From Pelagibacteraceae bacterium AG-390-L03 (lineage in GTDB: Bacteria; Pseudomonadota; Alphaproteobacteria; Pelagibacterales; Pelagibacteraceae), in contig QCHA01000007.1 in NCBI GenBank assembly GCA_003279685.1, positions 1-47,319 on the forward strand: 47,319 nucleotides of DNA. Direction: 5' to 3'. The position numbers and the translations under genes were made by a program. This document shows positions 23,499-34,124 of the stretch, piece by piece. The notes beneath the pieces are model-generated. The model had not been told where the DNA came from. It searched no databases and saw only the letters and a program-made list of their open reading frames with translations. Within the stretch, counting starts at the first letter, position 1; each line of letters starts with the position of its first letter.

Positions 23499-23569
23499 AC
23501 CAAAAAGTTCAAATCAAGCTTTAAACACAATTTTTAAATATTAATTAATGTAATACACATATTATTAAT

Positions 23570-23917
23570 ATGAGTGAAAGATTCATTAAAAATATAAAGG
23601 ATTTAAAATTCAAGCCATTTGATAATTATGGCAAGCCAGTTGAAGGTATGAGCTGGCATAAAATAAGTTACGATAAAAGTAATGGAGGTTTTGGAACCTA
23701 CATACTTAAAATGGATGCTGGAGCTGAGAGTTTACCACATATTCATCAAGGTTATGAAGAATTTTATGTAATTGAAGGTGAACTTCAAGATGCAGATGGC
23801 AGAATATTTAAAAAAGGTGATTTTGTAACTTTTGAACCTGGCACAGAACATAACTCTCATACTAAAAATGGTTGCCTACTTATTGTTTTTATGAGAGGTA
23901 TAAATAAACAAATCTAA
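23570..23917 (+). CDS. cupin-domain protein
   Basis: 115-residue single cupin. Cupin motif 1 is visible as PHIHQGYEEFYVIEGE (about 56-71) with metal-ligand His, His and Glu. Motif 2 is FEPGTEHNSHTKNG (about 87-100). It resembles small ChrR-type/DUF cupins that bind a divalent metal; the function is unknown. It is free-standing, 23 bases before the racemase gene, and may be co-transcribed with it. Confidence 0.85.
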   Translation: MSERFIKNIKDLKFKPFDNYGKPVEGMSWHKISYDKSNGGFGTYILKMDAGAESLPHIHQGYEEFYVIEGELQDADGRIFKKGDFVTFEPGTEHNSHTKNGCLLIVFMRGINKQI

Positions 23918-23940
23918 TATTAAATTATTCAAAAAAAAAT

Positions 23941-24687
23941 ATGATAGGCATTTTAGGTGGAATGGGAACACAAGCGGGCTTAGATTTTTGCAATAAACTT
24001 GCAATCTTAAATAGAGGAAAAATTGATCAAGAATACCCCTTGTTTATTCTTTACAATAAATCTAATATACCAGGAAGACCAGAGTCTATAGGTGTACAAA
24101 CTAAAAGTTTATCAAATAAATCTTCAAACAACGTAAGTAAAAAAAAATATAATAATGTTTTAAAAAGTTTACTTAAGGGGTGCAAGTTACTCGAAAAAAA
24201 TAAATGTAAATTTATTGTAATCCCATGTAATACAGCTCATTATTGGTTCGATGATTTACAAAAAAAAATTAATATTCCTATTATAAATATGCCAAAGGAA
24301 GTTTTCAAATTCACAAAGAAAAACTGTAAAAAAAACTCAAAAGTAGGTTTATTAGCTACTGAAGGTACACTAAAAACAGGGGTATATGATAATATTTTTA
24401 ATAAAGATTATAACTTAATACAGCCTTCTCAAAACCTTCAAAAAAAATCTGTAAATAAAGCTATAAAATTTGTTAAAATGGGAAATGTTAAAGCTGCTGC
24501 AAAAGCAATACAACCTGCAATTAATGAATTAATTAAAATGAAATGTAAAAAAATAATATTAGGCTGTACAGAGCTTCCAATTGCAATTTTTGCATTTAAA
24601 TCTTTTAGCAATATAAGATCTTCTAAAATTTTTTTAGATCCTAATTTAATACTTGCAAATTCTGCAATGAGTAAACACAAAGGGTAA
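23941..24687 (+). CDS. aspartate/glutamate racemase family protein
   Basis: 248 residues. Both catalytic cysteines of the two-base racemase mechanism are present: C96 in IPCNTAH and C209 in LGCTELP. It starts IGILGGMGTQAGLDF, the aspartate-racemase type. It may supply D-aspartate or act on a related substrate. It is four bases before the next hypothetical gene. Confidence 0.9.
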   Translation: MIGILGGMGTQAGLDFCNKLAILNRGKIDQEYPLFILYNKSNIPGRPESIGVQTKSLSNKSSNNVSKKKYNNVLKSLLKGCKLLEKNKCKFIVIPCNTAHYWFDDLQKKINIPIINMPKEVFKFTKKNCKKNSKVGLLATEGTLKTGVYDNIFNKDYNLIQPSQNLQKKSVNKAIKFVKMGNVKAAAKAIQPAINELIKMKCKKIILGCTELPIAIFAFKSFSNIRSSKIFLDPNLILANSAMSKHKG

Positions 24688-24690
24688 TTA

Positions 24691-25131
24691 ATGTCGGAAG
24701 ATAAAGATAAGCCTTATGTTTTAAGAGTTGCCGAATTAATTTATTCTAAAATTACAGATATTAAAAAAGAAAACTCTGAAATGTCAAATATCCAAGCATT
24801 TGAAGTCTTTATGACAACAAATGATTACGACTTAATTAGCTCAGGAAAATTTCATGACAAATGGTTTTTAGAGCTAAAGAATAATAATTTTATTGATAAA
24901 ATTTCAGGTAAACAAATTAATGATGAGACCATGAGACTTTTAGAGATACAAAAAGACTCTATGGTTAAGTTTTTGATTAAAATACCTAAACTATATTACG
25001 CAAAAAGTCATTTTCCCTTAGAAATATCTCAAAGGGCATTTGATCATTTGTGGAGAGTTTGTGAAAGTTATGAAATGTGGTGTAACGAAACAAAACAAAA
25101 GAAACTTATTACTTTAAATATTTTAAGTTAG
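24691..25131 (+). CDS. hypothetical protein
   Basis: 146 residues, soluble, charged, mostly predicted helical. No motif recognised. Segments that may be conserved are FEVFMTTNDYDLISSGKFHDKW and FDHLWRVCESYEMWC, the latter with a Trp/Cys-rich end. It follows the racemase gene closely and converges with the lipoprotein gene, overlapping its end by four bases. Confidence 0.6.
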   Translation: MSEDKDKPYVLRVAELIYSKITDIKKENSEMSNIQAFEVFMTTNDYDLISSGKFHDKWFLELKNNNFIDKISGKQINDETMRLLEIQKDSMVKFLIKIPKLYYAKSHFPLEISQRAFDHLWRVCESYEMWCNETKQKKLITLNILS

Positions 25132-25424
25132 TTTATAAATAATTTTTTCTTTACTTCATCAATAGTATTTTTTGTAATGTTTTTTATTTTTTCTTCAAAT
25201 TTTTGACTACCTTGTTCTTCGTTTACAGCATCTTTTAGATGCGTAATTGCGTCTTTACCCGTTTCATTTTTTATTGCCGTGTTAGCCCCATACTGAAGTC
25301 CAGCTTGCATAATATTACCAGTTGTAGCAATTGTAACACTAGGTCCTAGTAAAGCTGTAGACTGAACACACCCAGATAAAAATACAGAAATTAAAACTAA
25401 GAAATATATTTTTTTAAATTTCAT
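25128..25424 (-). CDS. small lipoprotein
   Basis: 98 residues with a clear type II signal: basic start MKFKKIYFLVLISVFLSGC, where C19 is the lipidated cysteine of an LSGC lipobox. The mature part is short, with an AGLQYGANTAIKNETGKDA stretch and a helical, lysine-rich tail. Similar small lipoproteins with a GPSVTIATTGNI-like stretch recur in SAR11 as far as I recall; the function is unknown. Confidence 0.75.
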   Translation of the reverse strand: MKFKKIYFLVLISVFLSGCVQSTALLGPSVTIATTGNIMQAGLQYGANTAIKNETGKDAITHLKDAVNEEQGSQKFEEKIKNITKNTIDEVKKKLFIN

Positions 25425-25533
25425 AAACTACTAACTTAATTAATACTGATTATAAGAATCAACTCAAGGTAGAATTGGTCCATTTTGGTTATTATTTGTA
25501 ATACTAATTAAATATTTAAACTATAAATCAAAA

Positions 25534-26382
25534 ATGGTTAAAATTTTTCCATTCATTTTTATTTTACTTTGGTCATCTGCCTTTATTACTACAAAGCCAA
25601 TTATTGATAACAGTGATCCGTTTGCTGCACTTGCTTTCAGATTTGCTTTAGTGGCTTTAGGATTTTTTATATTTTCTCTTTACTCAAAAGAAAAAATTTT
25701 AGTTAACAGAAAAAACTTTCTTGAATCTTTTTTTAGCGGTGTACTTTTTCATGGTTTTTATCTTGGAGGTGTTTTTTATTCAATTTCAATAGGTATGCCC
25801 ACAGGTATTGCAGCATTAATAGTAACTCTACAGCCAATTCTTACAAATGCTTTGAGTGGTCCAATATTAAATGAAAAAGTTTCTACTAAACAATGGGTTG
25901 GAGTTTTATTAGGATTTACAGGAGCAGCACTTGTTTTAGGTTTTGATATAGGTTCTAAAATACCAACAGCTGGATTGGTAGCAACGATTATAGCGCTACT
26001 TGCAATTACTTTTTCTACATTATGGCAAAAAAAATTAAGTAATAATTTACCTCTACCTGTAAGCAATATGAATCAAGCCCTTGGAGGATGTTTGTTTCAT
26101 TTGCTAATAATAATTTTGTTTGCTGATCCTTATATTGATTTCTCACAAACATTCATAATTGCAATGAGTCATCAGATATTATTAGTATCATTTGGTGCCT
26201 TCACAATATTGATGTATTTAATTAAAAATAATTCAGCAAGTAAAACTGTTTCAATATTTTTTTTAATACCAGCTACATCTGCTTTTATGGCATGGCTATT
26301 CTTGGATGAAAATTTGACTAATTTGGATTTAATTGGATTTCTTATTACTTCAATTGGTGTTTATATTGCAACAAGAGATTGA
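25534..26382 (+). CDS. EamA/DMT-superfamily transporter
   Basis: 282 residues with ten hydrophobic segments in two repeats of five, the drug/metabolite transporter fold. The first repeat starts IFPFIFILLWSSAFITTKPI, with GFTGAALVLGF near residue 130; the second starts GLVATIIALLAITFSTLWQKKL and ends LIGFLITSIGVYIATRD. It probably exports a metabolite or amino-acid-like compound; the substrate cannot be predicted. Confidence 0.88.
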   Translation: MVKIFPFIFILLWSSAFITTKPIIDNSDPFAALAFRFALVALGFFIFSLYSKEKILVNRKNFLESFFSGVLFHGFYLGGVFYSISIGMPTGIAALIVTLQPILTNALSGPILNEKVSTKQWVGVLLGFTGAALVLGFDIGSKIPTAGLVATIIALLAITFSTLWQKKLSNNLPLPVSNMNQALGGCLFHLLIIILFADPYIDFSQTFIIAMSHQILLVSFGAFTILMYLIKNNSASKTVSIFFLIPATSAFMAWLFLDENLTNLDLIGFLITSIGVYIATRD

Positions 26383-26404
26383 AGGTGTTTTGTTAAAATA
26401 CTTT
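26382..26404. terminator. bidirectional hairpin between convergent genes
   Basis: A ten-pair stem with two G-U pairs (26382-26391 with 26395-26404, loop GTT) lies exactly between the ends of the DMT transporter and soxG. Both arms are T- or A-rich, so it could act for either strand. Modest stability. Confidence 0.5.
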
Positions 26405-26409
26405 TAATC

Positions 26410-26997
26410 TTACAGAGATTTATAACCAAACTCTAAGGATGCGTCTGTAATTGAATAGTATAATGATTCTCCAAAACTTCTTAAAGCAAATAATCTCATT
26501 TTATCAGGATTATCATCTAGCATATCCACTGTAAACGATATTCCATTGTAAGTAGAATTTATTGAATTGTTTTTTTCTAAAGTATTAAAATTAAAAGGAC
26601 AGCCTTTCTTTAAAACTTCTTTTGTATCTTGGCCTTCTATTTCAATTATCGCTTTTGAATGAGATAAATCAGTTACTGCAAAATCCGTTTCTTTAAAATT
26701 TTGCGAAATATCTTTAAGTAAATCTTTTTTTGTTGAAACCAAAAGCCAATTTTTTGGTCCATTCCATAAAATTCTTGTTTCATTATTACTTAATACACTT
26801 AATGGTTCATCTTTTAATTTCAAACCATTAATATCAATAGTTTCAAAGGAAACTGTAGAATTTTTATACTGAACTATTTGAACTATTAATAAATTCCTTA
26901 TCTCAGATATTTTTAAAAGATTATTTTCATTTTTACCTTCATGATCACCAAACTGACCTGTTGAATGAACATTTGCTAAGGCTGATATTAAACTCAT
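26410..26997 (-). CDS. soxG: sarcosine oxidase gamma subunit
   Basis: 195 residues, about the family length. It contains [13 protein letters not shown] and [28 protein letters not shown], the typical SoxG stretch related to the folate-binding GcvT fold. Its ATG overlaps the soxA stop (ATGA at 26994-26997). Gene order B-D-A-G confirms the call, since SoxG alone is poorly conserved. Confidence 0.88.
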   Translation of the reverse strand: MSLISALANVHSTGQFGDHEGKNENNLLKISEIRNLLIVQIVQYKNSTVSFETIDINGLKLKDEPLSVLSNNETRILWNGPKNWLLVSTKKDLLKDISQNFKETDFAVTDLSHSKAIIEIEGQDTKEVLKKGCPFNFNTLEKNNSINSTYNGISFTVDMLDDNPDKMRLFALRSFGESLYYSITDASLEFGYKSL

Positions 26998-29990
26998 GAT
27001 CTAACCCTTTCACCTTTTGGATCAACATAGTGTGAAGAAACAATCTCAACTGGAATTACTTTATTTTTAAGCGGAGCCATCACAAATAATTTTTTACCGA
27101 TCATATTTTTTCCATCTTTAAGAATAGCTAAAGAAAAAGGATTATCGTGTTCAACACTCCAACAAGAAGCTGAAATATATCCTAATTTTGGATTTGGTAG
27201 TTGTGCATTAGAATCTTTTACTAAATGCGACCCCTCTGGAATACTTGTTTTTTTATCTAAAGGAACTACGCCAACAACTTTTTGTCTATCTTCAGCTGTA
27301 AATGCCTCTCTGCTTAAAGATCTTTTTCCAATAAAATCTTTCTTTTTACTCAATAACCCCTCTAAAGAGTTGTCATAAGGTATTGTTCTTCCATCGAGCT
27401 CGGATCCAGCAACATGTCCCATTTCAATTCTAAGAGTTGATAGTGCCTCTGTTCCATATGGCTGAATATCAAATTCATAACCTACTTCCATAATCTTTTC
27501 CCACATAAAGTTCCCATTATCAGATTCTACATTTACTTCATAAGCAAGCTCGCCTGAAAAAGAAATTCTAAATATTCTTGCTTTCACTCCAAACAAATCT
27601 CCCTCTATAAAACCCATAAAAGGTAATCCTTCATTTGATACATCAGAATTTGGAAATAGTTTTTGCAATAGATCTCTAGACTTAGGCCCAGCAATTGCAG
27701 CCCCTGCCCATTGTTCTGTTGTTGAAACTACATTTACATTTAACTCTGGCCATACTAGTTGTAAATAATACTCCAAATGTGAAAGAACGTTTGCAGCTTG
27801 TGCAGTAGTAGTTGTCATGTGATAGTGATTTTCTGAAATTCGTGTCGTAGTTCCATCATCCATAACAATTCCATCTTCTCTTAACATCACACCATATCTT
27901 GCTTTTCCAACAGGTAGCTTTAACCACGCATTTGTATAAACTCTATTTAGTAACTGTGCAGCATCTGGTCCTTTAATATCTATTTTACCTAATGTAGTTA
28001 CATCACAAACTCCCACATTTGTTCTAACATTTTTTGCTTCTCTTTTTGATCCTTCAAATAAATTTTCATTCCCTTGTTTATAATATCTAGGTCTTAACCA
28101 CACACCAGCATCAACAAAAACCGCGTTATTTTTTTCATGCCACGAATGCATTGGAGATTTTCTTGTAGGTTTTGAGTGTTTACCAACTTCTCTTCCAACA
28201 ATTGCTCCAATTGAAACAGGAGTATAAGGAGGTCTAAAAGTTGTGTGACCAACATTTGGTACTACTTTATTTTCTATATTGGATACTAATTGTAAACCAT
28301 TTAAATTACTTGTCTTACCTTGGTCAGTTGCCATTCCAAGTGTTGTATATCTTTTTACATGTTCAATTGATCGATAGCCCTCTTTAAGTGCTATCTCAAC
28401 GTCTGAAACTGAAACATCATTTTGAAAATCTAAAAATCTTTTATAATTTTTTCCCTCAGGTAATGGTACACACCAAAATTTATCATGTGTTGTTGATTTT
28501 TTTTCAACGACGTTTGGAAAAGAAATTTTATTATCATTGTTCGTAATTTTTTTTGATAATTCCTGTCCAGCTTCAAAAGAACTCTTTAATGTTTCATTTA
28601 AAACATATGATCCATTTGCTGCACCTAACGTTGTTTCGTTTTGTTTTGATATTCCTGGAACAAATGCGTCTATATCTTCATTAAATTTTGTTTTATTTCC
28701 TGATTGTGAAGCTAGATGAATAGTTGGTGTCCAAAAACCTGAAACACATATACAGTCACATTTTATATTCTCAACTTTTCCAAGTTGCTCTTTATCATCT
28801 GAAATCTTAGCAATATCAGCTGATTTTACCTTTTTATACCCTTGAGCAGCAACTACAACATGTGAAAACTTAATATTTATTCCTAAATTTTTTGCTTCAT
28901 CAACTATTTCAGATTGTGGCTCTTTTCTTGTATCTAAAATAATTGGATCAACTCCATTCTTTTTAAATTCAATTGCGGTTTCATATCCACTATCGTTGTT
29001 AGTAAATATTAAAGGACTTTTTCCAACTAATACTCCATAAACTTTAAGATACTCTTTAGCAGCTGATGATAGCATTACACCTGGTGTATCGTTGTTACCA
29101 AAAACTATTGGTCTTTCGATTGACCCTGAAGAAATTAAAACTTCTTTTGCTCTAATATACCAAAGTCTTTGTTTTGGATGAAATTTTTTTGTTTTCGGAA
29201 GATGATCACTAATTCTCTCAGACATCACTAACATGTTATGATCATAATAACCAAAAACCTGAGATCTATTTTTAACAATTACATTTGGCATTTCTTTAAG
29301 CTCTGAAATTATTCCATCAGCCCATTCCTTGCCTGATTGATTTCCTATGTTAACTTCACTGGTTAACAATGTTCCACCGTGTCTAGGTTTATCTTCAGCT
29401 AAAATAACTCGTGCACCATTTTTTGCTGCAGCATATGCGCTTGCTAGACCTGAAGGTCCTGAACCTGCAATTAATAAGTCACAATATTCATATTTGTGTT
29501 CATATCTTTCTTTGTCATGTTTTGTAGAGGCAATACCAAGACCTGCTGCTTTTCTAATAAAAGGTTCATAAACTTTATACCAAAAGCTTTTAGGCCACAT
29601 GAAAGTTTTGTAATAAAAACCAGCTGGAAGAAAAATCTTTATGAAATTATTTATAGCACCAATATCAAAGTTAACACTAGGCCAACAGTTTACACTTGTT
29701 GCCTCCAAACCTTCAAATAGTTCTTGTTCTGTAGCTTTAATATTGGGTTCAGTTTCACCATTTCTGTACAATTGCACAATTGCGTACGGCTCATCAACTC
29801 CTGCTCCAAAAAAACCTCTGGGTCTGTGATATTTAAAACTTCTACCAACCAAGTGTACACCGTTAGCTATTAAGGCTGAAGCAAGAGTATCACCTTCATA
29901 TCCATAATAAGTAACTCCATTAAATTTGAATGATAGTTTTTTATCTCTATTTATTAAACCAATATTTTCTAACCTAAAACTCTGGGACAT
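26994..29990 (-). CDS. soxA: sarcosine oxidase alpha subunit
   Basis: 998-residue large subunit of heterotetrameric sarcosine oxidase, which demethylates sarcosine to glycine and passes the methyl group to THF. Domain order: an N-terminal 2Fe-2S-ferredoxin-like fold (about 20-60, [22 protein letters not shown]) lacking cluster cysteines; a dinucleotide-binding domain with [20 protein letters not shown] at about 173-192; and a C-terminal GcvT-type folate domain from about 610, with [20 protein letters not shown]. The ATG shares a base with the soxD stop (TAATG at 29990). The intact length indicates a working complex. Confidence 0.97.
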   Translation of the reverse strand: MSQSFRLENIGLINRDKKLSFKFNGVTYYGYEGDTLASALIANGVHLVGRSFKYHRPRGFFGAGVDEPYAIVQLYRNGETEPNIKATEQELFEGLEATSVNCWPSVNFDIGAINNFIKIFLPAGFYYKTFMWPKSFWYKVYEPFIRKAAGLGIASTKHDKERYEHKYEYCDLLIAGSGPSGLASAYAAAKNGARVILAEDKPRHGGTLLTSEVNIGNQSGKEWADGIISELKEMPNVIVKNRSQVFGYYDHNMLVMSERISDHLPKTKKFHPKQRLWYIRAKEVLISSGSIERPIVFGNNDTPGVMLSSAAKEYLKVYGVLVGKSPLIFTNNDSGYETAIEFKKNGVDPIILDTRKEPQSEIVDEAKNLGINIKFSHVVVAAQGYKKVKSADIAKISDDKEQLGKVENIKCDCICVSGFWTPTIHLASQSGNKTKFNEDIDAFVPGISKQNETTLGAANGSYVLNETLKSSFEAGQELSKKITNNDNKISFPNVVEKKSTTHDKFWCVPLPEGKNYKRFLDFQNDVSVSDVEIALKEGYRSIEHVKRYTTLGMATDQGKTSNLNGLQLVSNIENKVVPNVGHTTFRPPYTPVSIGAIVGREVGKHSKPTRKSPMHSWHEKNNAVFVDAGVWLRPRYYKQGNENLFEGSKREAKNVRTNVGVCDVTTLGKIDIKGPDAAQLLNRVYTNAWLKLPVGKARYGVMLREDGIVMDDGTTTRISENHYHMTTTTAQAANVLSHLEYYLQLVWPELNVNVVSTTEQWAGAAIAGPKSRDLLQKLFPNSDVSNEGLPFMGFIEGDLFGVKARIFRISFSGELAYEVNVESDNGNFMWEKIMEVGYEFDIQPYGTEALSTLRIEMGHVAGSELDGRTIPYDNSLEGLLSKKKDFIGKRSLSREAFTAEDRQKVVGVVPLDKKTSIPEGSHLVKDSNAQLPNPKLGYISASCWSVEHDNPFSLAILKDGKNMIGKKLFVMAPLKNKVIPVEIVSSHYVDPKGERVRS

Positions 29991-30259
29991 TATGAAATTT
30001 CCTCATTTGCTTTAAGAGTATTAAAAATTTCATGAGTGGCTGTATCTCTCTCAACTTTTATCCACTGTCTACAACCTGATAAATGTTGCCATAATTCCCA
30101 ATGTTTTCCTCTTAGACTTTTTCTATTATAGACAAAATTATCCCAATCTTGATCGGATATTTCTTTATCAAGCTCTGGTCTTTTAACAGTTGCATCTCCT
30201 CCATAAGAAAATTCATTTTGAGATCTCATTCCGCAGTGGGGGCAATTAATATAAAGCAT
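29990..30259 (-). CDS. soxD: sarcosine oxidase delta subunit
   Basis: 89-residue zinc-binding subunit. The ligands are evident: CPHCG at residues about 5-9, and HLSGCRQW near 59-66 with the His and Cys. GDATVKRP and a final DTATHEI are family marks. It directly abuts soxB upstream and overlaps soxA downstream by one base. Confidence 0.96.
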   Translation of the reverse strand: MLYINCPHCGMRSQNEFSYGGDATVKRPELDKEISDQDWDNFVYNRKSLRGKHWELWQHLSGCRQWIKVERDTATHEIFNTLKANEEIS

Positions 30260-31516
30260 TTATGAAATCCAAGTTTTTGTTCCAAGTCCTTTTTCATCAA
30301 GTAAATGGCCTGTGCTAAATCTATTTAAACTATATCCAGCATTTAATTTATGAACTCTATCCTGAGCGATAGTATGAGCAAAAGTCCAACCAGATGCTGG
30401 AGTTGCTTTAAATCCTCCATAACACCAACCACAATTTAAATATAATCCTTCAATGTGTGTTTTATCAATTATTGGAGAACCATCCATGGACATATCCATT
30501 ATTCCACCCCAAGTTCTAAGCATTTTTAATTTGCTTAAGAACGGCATCATTGCAATTCCTTCTGTTAACACGTGTTGTAAAGTTGGTAAGTTACCTCTTT
30601 GTGCATAACTGTTGTAACCATCTAAATCTCCACCCATTACCATTTCACCTTTGTCCGATTGACTTATGTAAAAGTGTCCAGCTCCAAAAGTAACCACTCT
30701 ATCTAAAATTGGTTTTACTGGTTCTGACACACACGCCTGAAGAAGATGAGTTTCTATAGGTAAAGTCATATTTAATTTTTCTGCTAAGATGTTTGTGCTA
30801 CCTGCAACACACAAGCCAATTTTTTTAACTTTGATATCCCCTCTTGATGTTCTGACACCATTAATTTTTCCACCGATTACATCAAAACCTGTAACCTCAC
30901 AGTTTTGAATTATGTCAACTCCCATTGAGTCTGCTTGTCTAGCATATCCCCAAGCAACAGCATCATGTCTTGCAGTTCCTGCGCTTGGCTGCATTAATCC
31001 ACCAAAAATTGGGAATCTTACATTTTCAGAAAAATCTGCCATTGGTATATTTTCTTTAACTTGCTCTCTATTAAGTAGAACCGCATCAATTCCATTTAAT
31101 CTCATTGAATTTCCTCTTCTCGCATAAACATTCATTTGAGCATCAGAATGTGCAAGATTAATAATCCCTCTAGGGGAAAACATCACATTGTAATTTAAAT
31201 CCTGACTCATCTTTCTCCACAAATCCATTCCAAACTCGCTAAAGAGAGCATTATCATCATGCATGTAATTTGATCTTATAATTGTAGTATTACGACCAAC
31301 ATTACCACCGCCAATCCATCCTTTTTCGATGATAGCTACATTAGTAATACCATGTTCTTTTGCTAGATAATATGCAGTTGCTAAACCATGACCGCCACCT
31401 CCAATAATCACAACATCATATTCTTTTTTAGGAGTTGGATCTTTCCAAGCAAGATCCCAGTTTTGATGACCAGAAAAAGCGTTTTTAACAAGATTAAATA
31501 TAGAATATTTTTGCAT
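30260..31516 (-). CDS. soxB: sarcosine oxidase beta subunit
   Basis: 418-residue FAD/FMN-carrying subunit where sarcosine is oxidised. It shows YDVVIIGGGGHGLATAYYLAK at about 33-53 and GWIGGGNVGRNTTIIRSNY at about 65-83, both canonical for SoxB, and a C-terminal CGWCYGGFKATPASGWTFAH. First gene of soxBDAG, transcribed away from fhs. Electrons from the heterotetramer normally go to oxygen, giving hydrogen peroxide. Confidence 0.97.
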   Translation of the reverse strand: MQKYSIFNLVKNAFSGHQNWDLAWKDPTPKKEYDVVIIGGGGHGLATAYYLAKEHGITNVAIIEKGWIGGGNVGRNTTIIRSNYMHDDNALFSEFGMDLWRKMSQDLNYNVMFSPRGIINLAHSDAQMNVYARRGNSMRLNGIDAVLLNREQVKENIPMADFSENVRFPIFGGLMQPSAGTARHDAVAWGYARQADSMGVDIIQNCEVTGFDVIGGKINGVRTSRGDIKVKKIGLCVAGSTNILAEKLNMTLPIETHLLQACVSEPVKPILDRVVTFGAGHFYISQSDKGEMVMGGDLDGYNSYAQRGNLPTLQHVLTEGIAMMPFLSKLKMLRTWGGIMDMSMDGSPIIDKTHIEGLYLNCGWCYGGFKATPASGWTFAHTIAQDRVHKLNAGYSLNRFSTGHLLDEKGLGTKTWIS

Positions 31517-31643
31517 CAGATATTTTTATCTCAAAGAATATAAATAGTTCTTATTTTTTTTATATATATTTTTTAGAAGTTTCCAAAGATGACAAAAAAG
31601 GATAAGAAGTCATCAATAAAAATTTATAACTTTAGGATTTTAA
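31517..31643. promoter_or_regulatory. divergent soxB/fhs intergenic region with short inverted repeat
   Basis: 127 bases that must hold both promoters. I see no convincing -35/-10 pair. A 6-bp inverted repeat GATGAC (31588-31593) / GTCATC (31609-31614) with a 15-base spacer lies on the fhs side and could be an operator or a leader hairpin. The soxB side is nearly pure A/T. Confidence 0.35.
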
Positions 31644-33329
31644 ATGAGTGATGTTAAGTCAGATATTCAAATAGCTAGAGAAGCTAAAATGCAACCTATA
31701 AATGATATTTTAGCAAAGATAAATGTGCCAGATGAGAGTGCTGCTTTCAGCCCTATGGGAAGACACATTGCAAAAATTAATTTAGAATATTTAGACACTT
31801 TAAAGGATAAACCAGATGGCAAGTTAATTTTAGTCACTGCAATCACTCCCACTCCTGCAGGTGAAGGTAAAACTACCACATCAGTTGGATTAAATGATGG
31901 CTTAAATAAAATAGGAAAAAAATCCATAGTTTGTTTAAGAGAGCCAAGTCTTGGTCCCTCTTTTGGAATGAAGGGTGGAGCTGCTGGTGGTGGATACGCT
32001 CAAGTTGTTCCTATGGAACAAATTAATTTACATTTTACAGGGGATTTTCATGCAATTACTTCTGCACACAATCTTTTGTCTGCATTAATTGATAATCATA
32101 TCTATTGGGGTAATAAATTAGATATAGATGTTAGAAGAATTGTTTGGAAAAGAGTAATGGATATGAATGATCGTTCATTGAGATCTATAAATATTAACTT
32201 AGGCGGAGTTGCAAATGGTTTTCCAAGAGAAGATGGTTTTGATATCACAGTTGCATCTGAAATCATGGCAATCTTTTGTTTATCAAATGATCTAGAAGAT
32301 TTAGAAAAAAGAATTGGAAATATAACAATTGCATACACTAGAGATAAAAAACCTGTATTTGCAAAAGATTTAAAAGCTCAAGGTCCTATGACTGTTTTGT
32401 TAAAAGATGCTATTAGACCAAACGTAACTCAAACATTGGAAAACAACCCTGCAATTATTCATGGTGGTCCGTTTGCAAATATTGCTCACGGATGTAATTC
32501 TGTAATTGCAACAAAGACAGGATTAAAACTTGCAGATTATGTTGTGACAGAAGCAGGATTTGGTGCTGACTTAGGGGCTGAAAAATTTCTTGATATAAAA
32601 TGTAGAAAATCAAATTTAAAACCAAGTTGCGTAGTAATTGTGGCAACTATCAGAGCATTAAAAATGCATGGTGGTGTTGCAAAAGATGATCTTAAAAATG
32701 AAAACGTAGATGCTCTTAAAAAAGGACTTATAAATCTTGAAAGACATATTCAAAATGTTCAAAAGTTTGGTCTACCTGTTGCTATTGCTGTTAACCATTT
32801 CATTAAAGATACAGATAATGAAGTGAAAGCATTAATAGAATTTTGTGACGGAATGGGAGTTAAAGCAAGTCTGTGTACTCATTGGGCTAATGGTGGAGAA
32901 GGTACAAAAGAACTTGCAGCTCACGTTTCTGAGTTATGTGAAAAAGATGAAGCTAAATTTCAATTTTTATATGAGAGTAAAACTCCATTATTTAAAAAGA
33001 TAGAGACTATAGCTAAAGAAATATATAGAGCTGATGAAGTTATTGCTGACACAAAAATTAGAGACCAATTAAAAGGTTTTGAAGAAGCTGGTTTTGGAGA
33101 ATTGCCTATTTGTGTTGCTAAAACTCAGTATAGTTTTTCAACGGATCCAAATCTAAAAGGTGCACCAAGCGGACATGCGTTACCAATTAGAGAAATCAGA
33201 CTTTCTTCTGGAGCAGAATTTATCGTTGTTGTATGTGGAGCTATTATGACAATGCCAGGATTACCAAGAGTTCCAGCTGCAGACTCTATCAAACTAAATA
33301 AAAATGGTGAAATAGAGGGTTTATTTTAA
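31644..33329 (+). CDS. fhs: formate-tetrahydrofolate ligase
   Basis: 561 residues. Interconverts formate + THF + ATP and 10-formyl-THF + ADP + Pi. The P-loop-like [15 protein letters not shown] is at about 69-83, followed by [26 protein letters not shown] at about 99-124, both hallmarks. [22 protein letters not shown] and a final [15 protein letters not shown] are also typical. Beside soxBDAG, it would use or dispose of the THF-bound C1 units released from sarcosine; in SAR11 running it towards formate and ATP is a proposed energy route. Confidence 0.98.
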   Translation: MSDVKSDIQIAREAKMQPINDILAKINVPDESAAFSPMGRHIAKINLEYLDTLKDKPDGKLILVTAITPTPAGEGKTTTSVGLNDGLNKIGKKSIVCLREPSLGPSFGMKGGAAGGGYAQVVPMEQINLHFTGDFHAITSAHNLLSALIDNHIYWGNKLDIDVRRIVWKRVMDMNDRSLRSININLGGVANGFPREDGFDITVASEIMAIFCLSNDLEDLEKRIGNITIAYTRDKKPVFAKDLKAQGPMTVLLKDAIRPNVTQTLENNPAIIHGGPFANIAHGCNSVIATKTGLKLADYVVTEAGFGADLGAEKFLDIKCRKSNLKPSCVVIVATIRALKMHGGVAKDDLKNENVDALKKGLINLERHIQNVQKFGLPVAIAVNHFIKDTDNEVKALIEFCDGMGVKASLCTHWANGGEGTKELAAHVSELCEKDEAKFQFLYESKTPLFKKIETIAKEIYRADEVIADTKIRDQLKGFEEAGFGELPICVAKTQYSFSTDPNLKGAPSGHALPIREIRLSSGAEFIVVVCGAIMTMPGLPRVPAADSIKLNKNGEIEGLF

Positions 33330-33332
33330 ATA

Positions 33333-34124
33333 CTAACTAATAATATTTAACCAATTTCTTAATTCCACCATTCTAGAATTTTTTTCAGATATTTTAATTT
33401 CGTCTTTAATAAAATTTATATGATTGTTAATTTCATCTTCATTTTGAAATCTTTTTCTATTTTCAATTAATGCTTTTTTTCTAAACTTAATTATATCAAT
33501 CATTTTTTCATAAGTTATTTCTGGATGATACTGTAAACCCCAAATTTCACTCACCCCAGATTTAAAGTTTAGACCTTGAATATTGTTTATCTTGTTAAAA
33601 GCTAGATGCACTGAATTTTGAGGAACAGTCACCACCTCATCAAAATTAAAAGCTGGCGTGTTAAATTTTTTACTTTTATCTTTATAAAAAGAATTCTTGA
33701 TACCACTATCTGTAAGTTGAACCTCATTAGCAATTCCAATATGTGATCCATTAACTCCTTTTTTTACCTCCCCTCCTGCTGCTGTAACAGCAACTTGCAT
33801 TCCCCAACAAATCGCTAAGATCTTATTTATATTTTTAAAACATTCTTTCATAAAAGAAATTTGCCTTCTAATTTCTGGTGTATCATTATAAATATTCAAA
33901 CTACTTCCACCCCAAATTAAACCATCATATTTATTTAGATTAGGCACTATTTGATTTAAGTCTAATTCCAAGCAAGGATTCAAAACATCTATTTTTAGAT
34001 TTGTATTAAAATTGGCCAAACTTTCTTTTAAACTTTCTGTGTGAGTTGGTATTCCTACATCAGTAAATACTTTACCTTCTTCTGGCGTATTCCCTTCACA
34101 AATTAGAATATTTAGATCTCTCAT
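33333..34124 (-). CDS. class I glutamine amidotransferase domain protein
   Basis: 263 residues with the GATase1 triad: nucleophile Cys in ILAICWGMQVAV (about 103-114) and His-Glu in GLQYHPEITYE (about 195-205). It is a stand-alone domain related to the GMP-synthase amidotransferase, with an extra helical tail of about 50 residues. It could be a gamma-glutamyl hydrolase or supply ammonia to a partner. It is the last gene of the glpK-gpsA-ADH operon, with no gap to the dehydrogenase; the functional link is unclear. Confidence 0.8.
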   Translation of the reverse strand: MRDLNILICEGNTPEEGKVFTDVGIPTHTESLKESLANFNTNLKIDVLNPCLELDLNQIVPNLNKYDGLIWGGSSLNIYNDTPEIRRQISFMKECFKNINKILAICWGMQVAVTAAGGEVKKGVNGSHIGIANEVQLTDSGIKNSFYKDKSKKFNTPAFNFDEVVTVPQNSVHLAFNKINNIQGLNFKSGVSEIWGLQYHPEITYEKMIDIIKFRKKALIENRKRFQNEDEINNHINFIKDEIKISEKNSRMVELRNWLNIIS

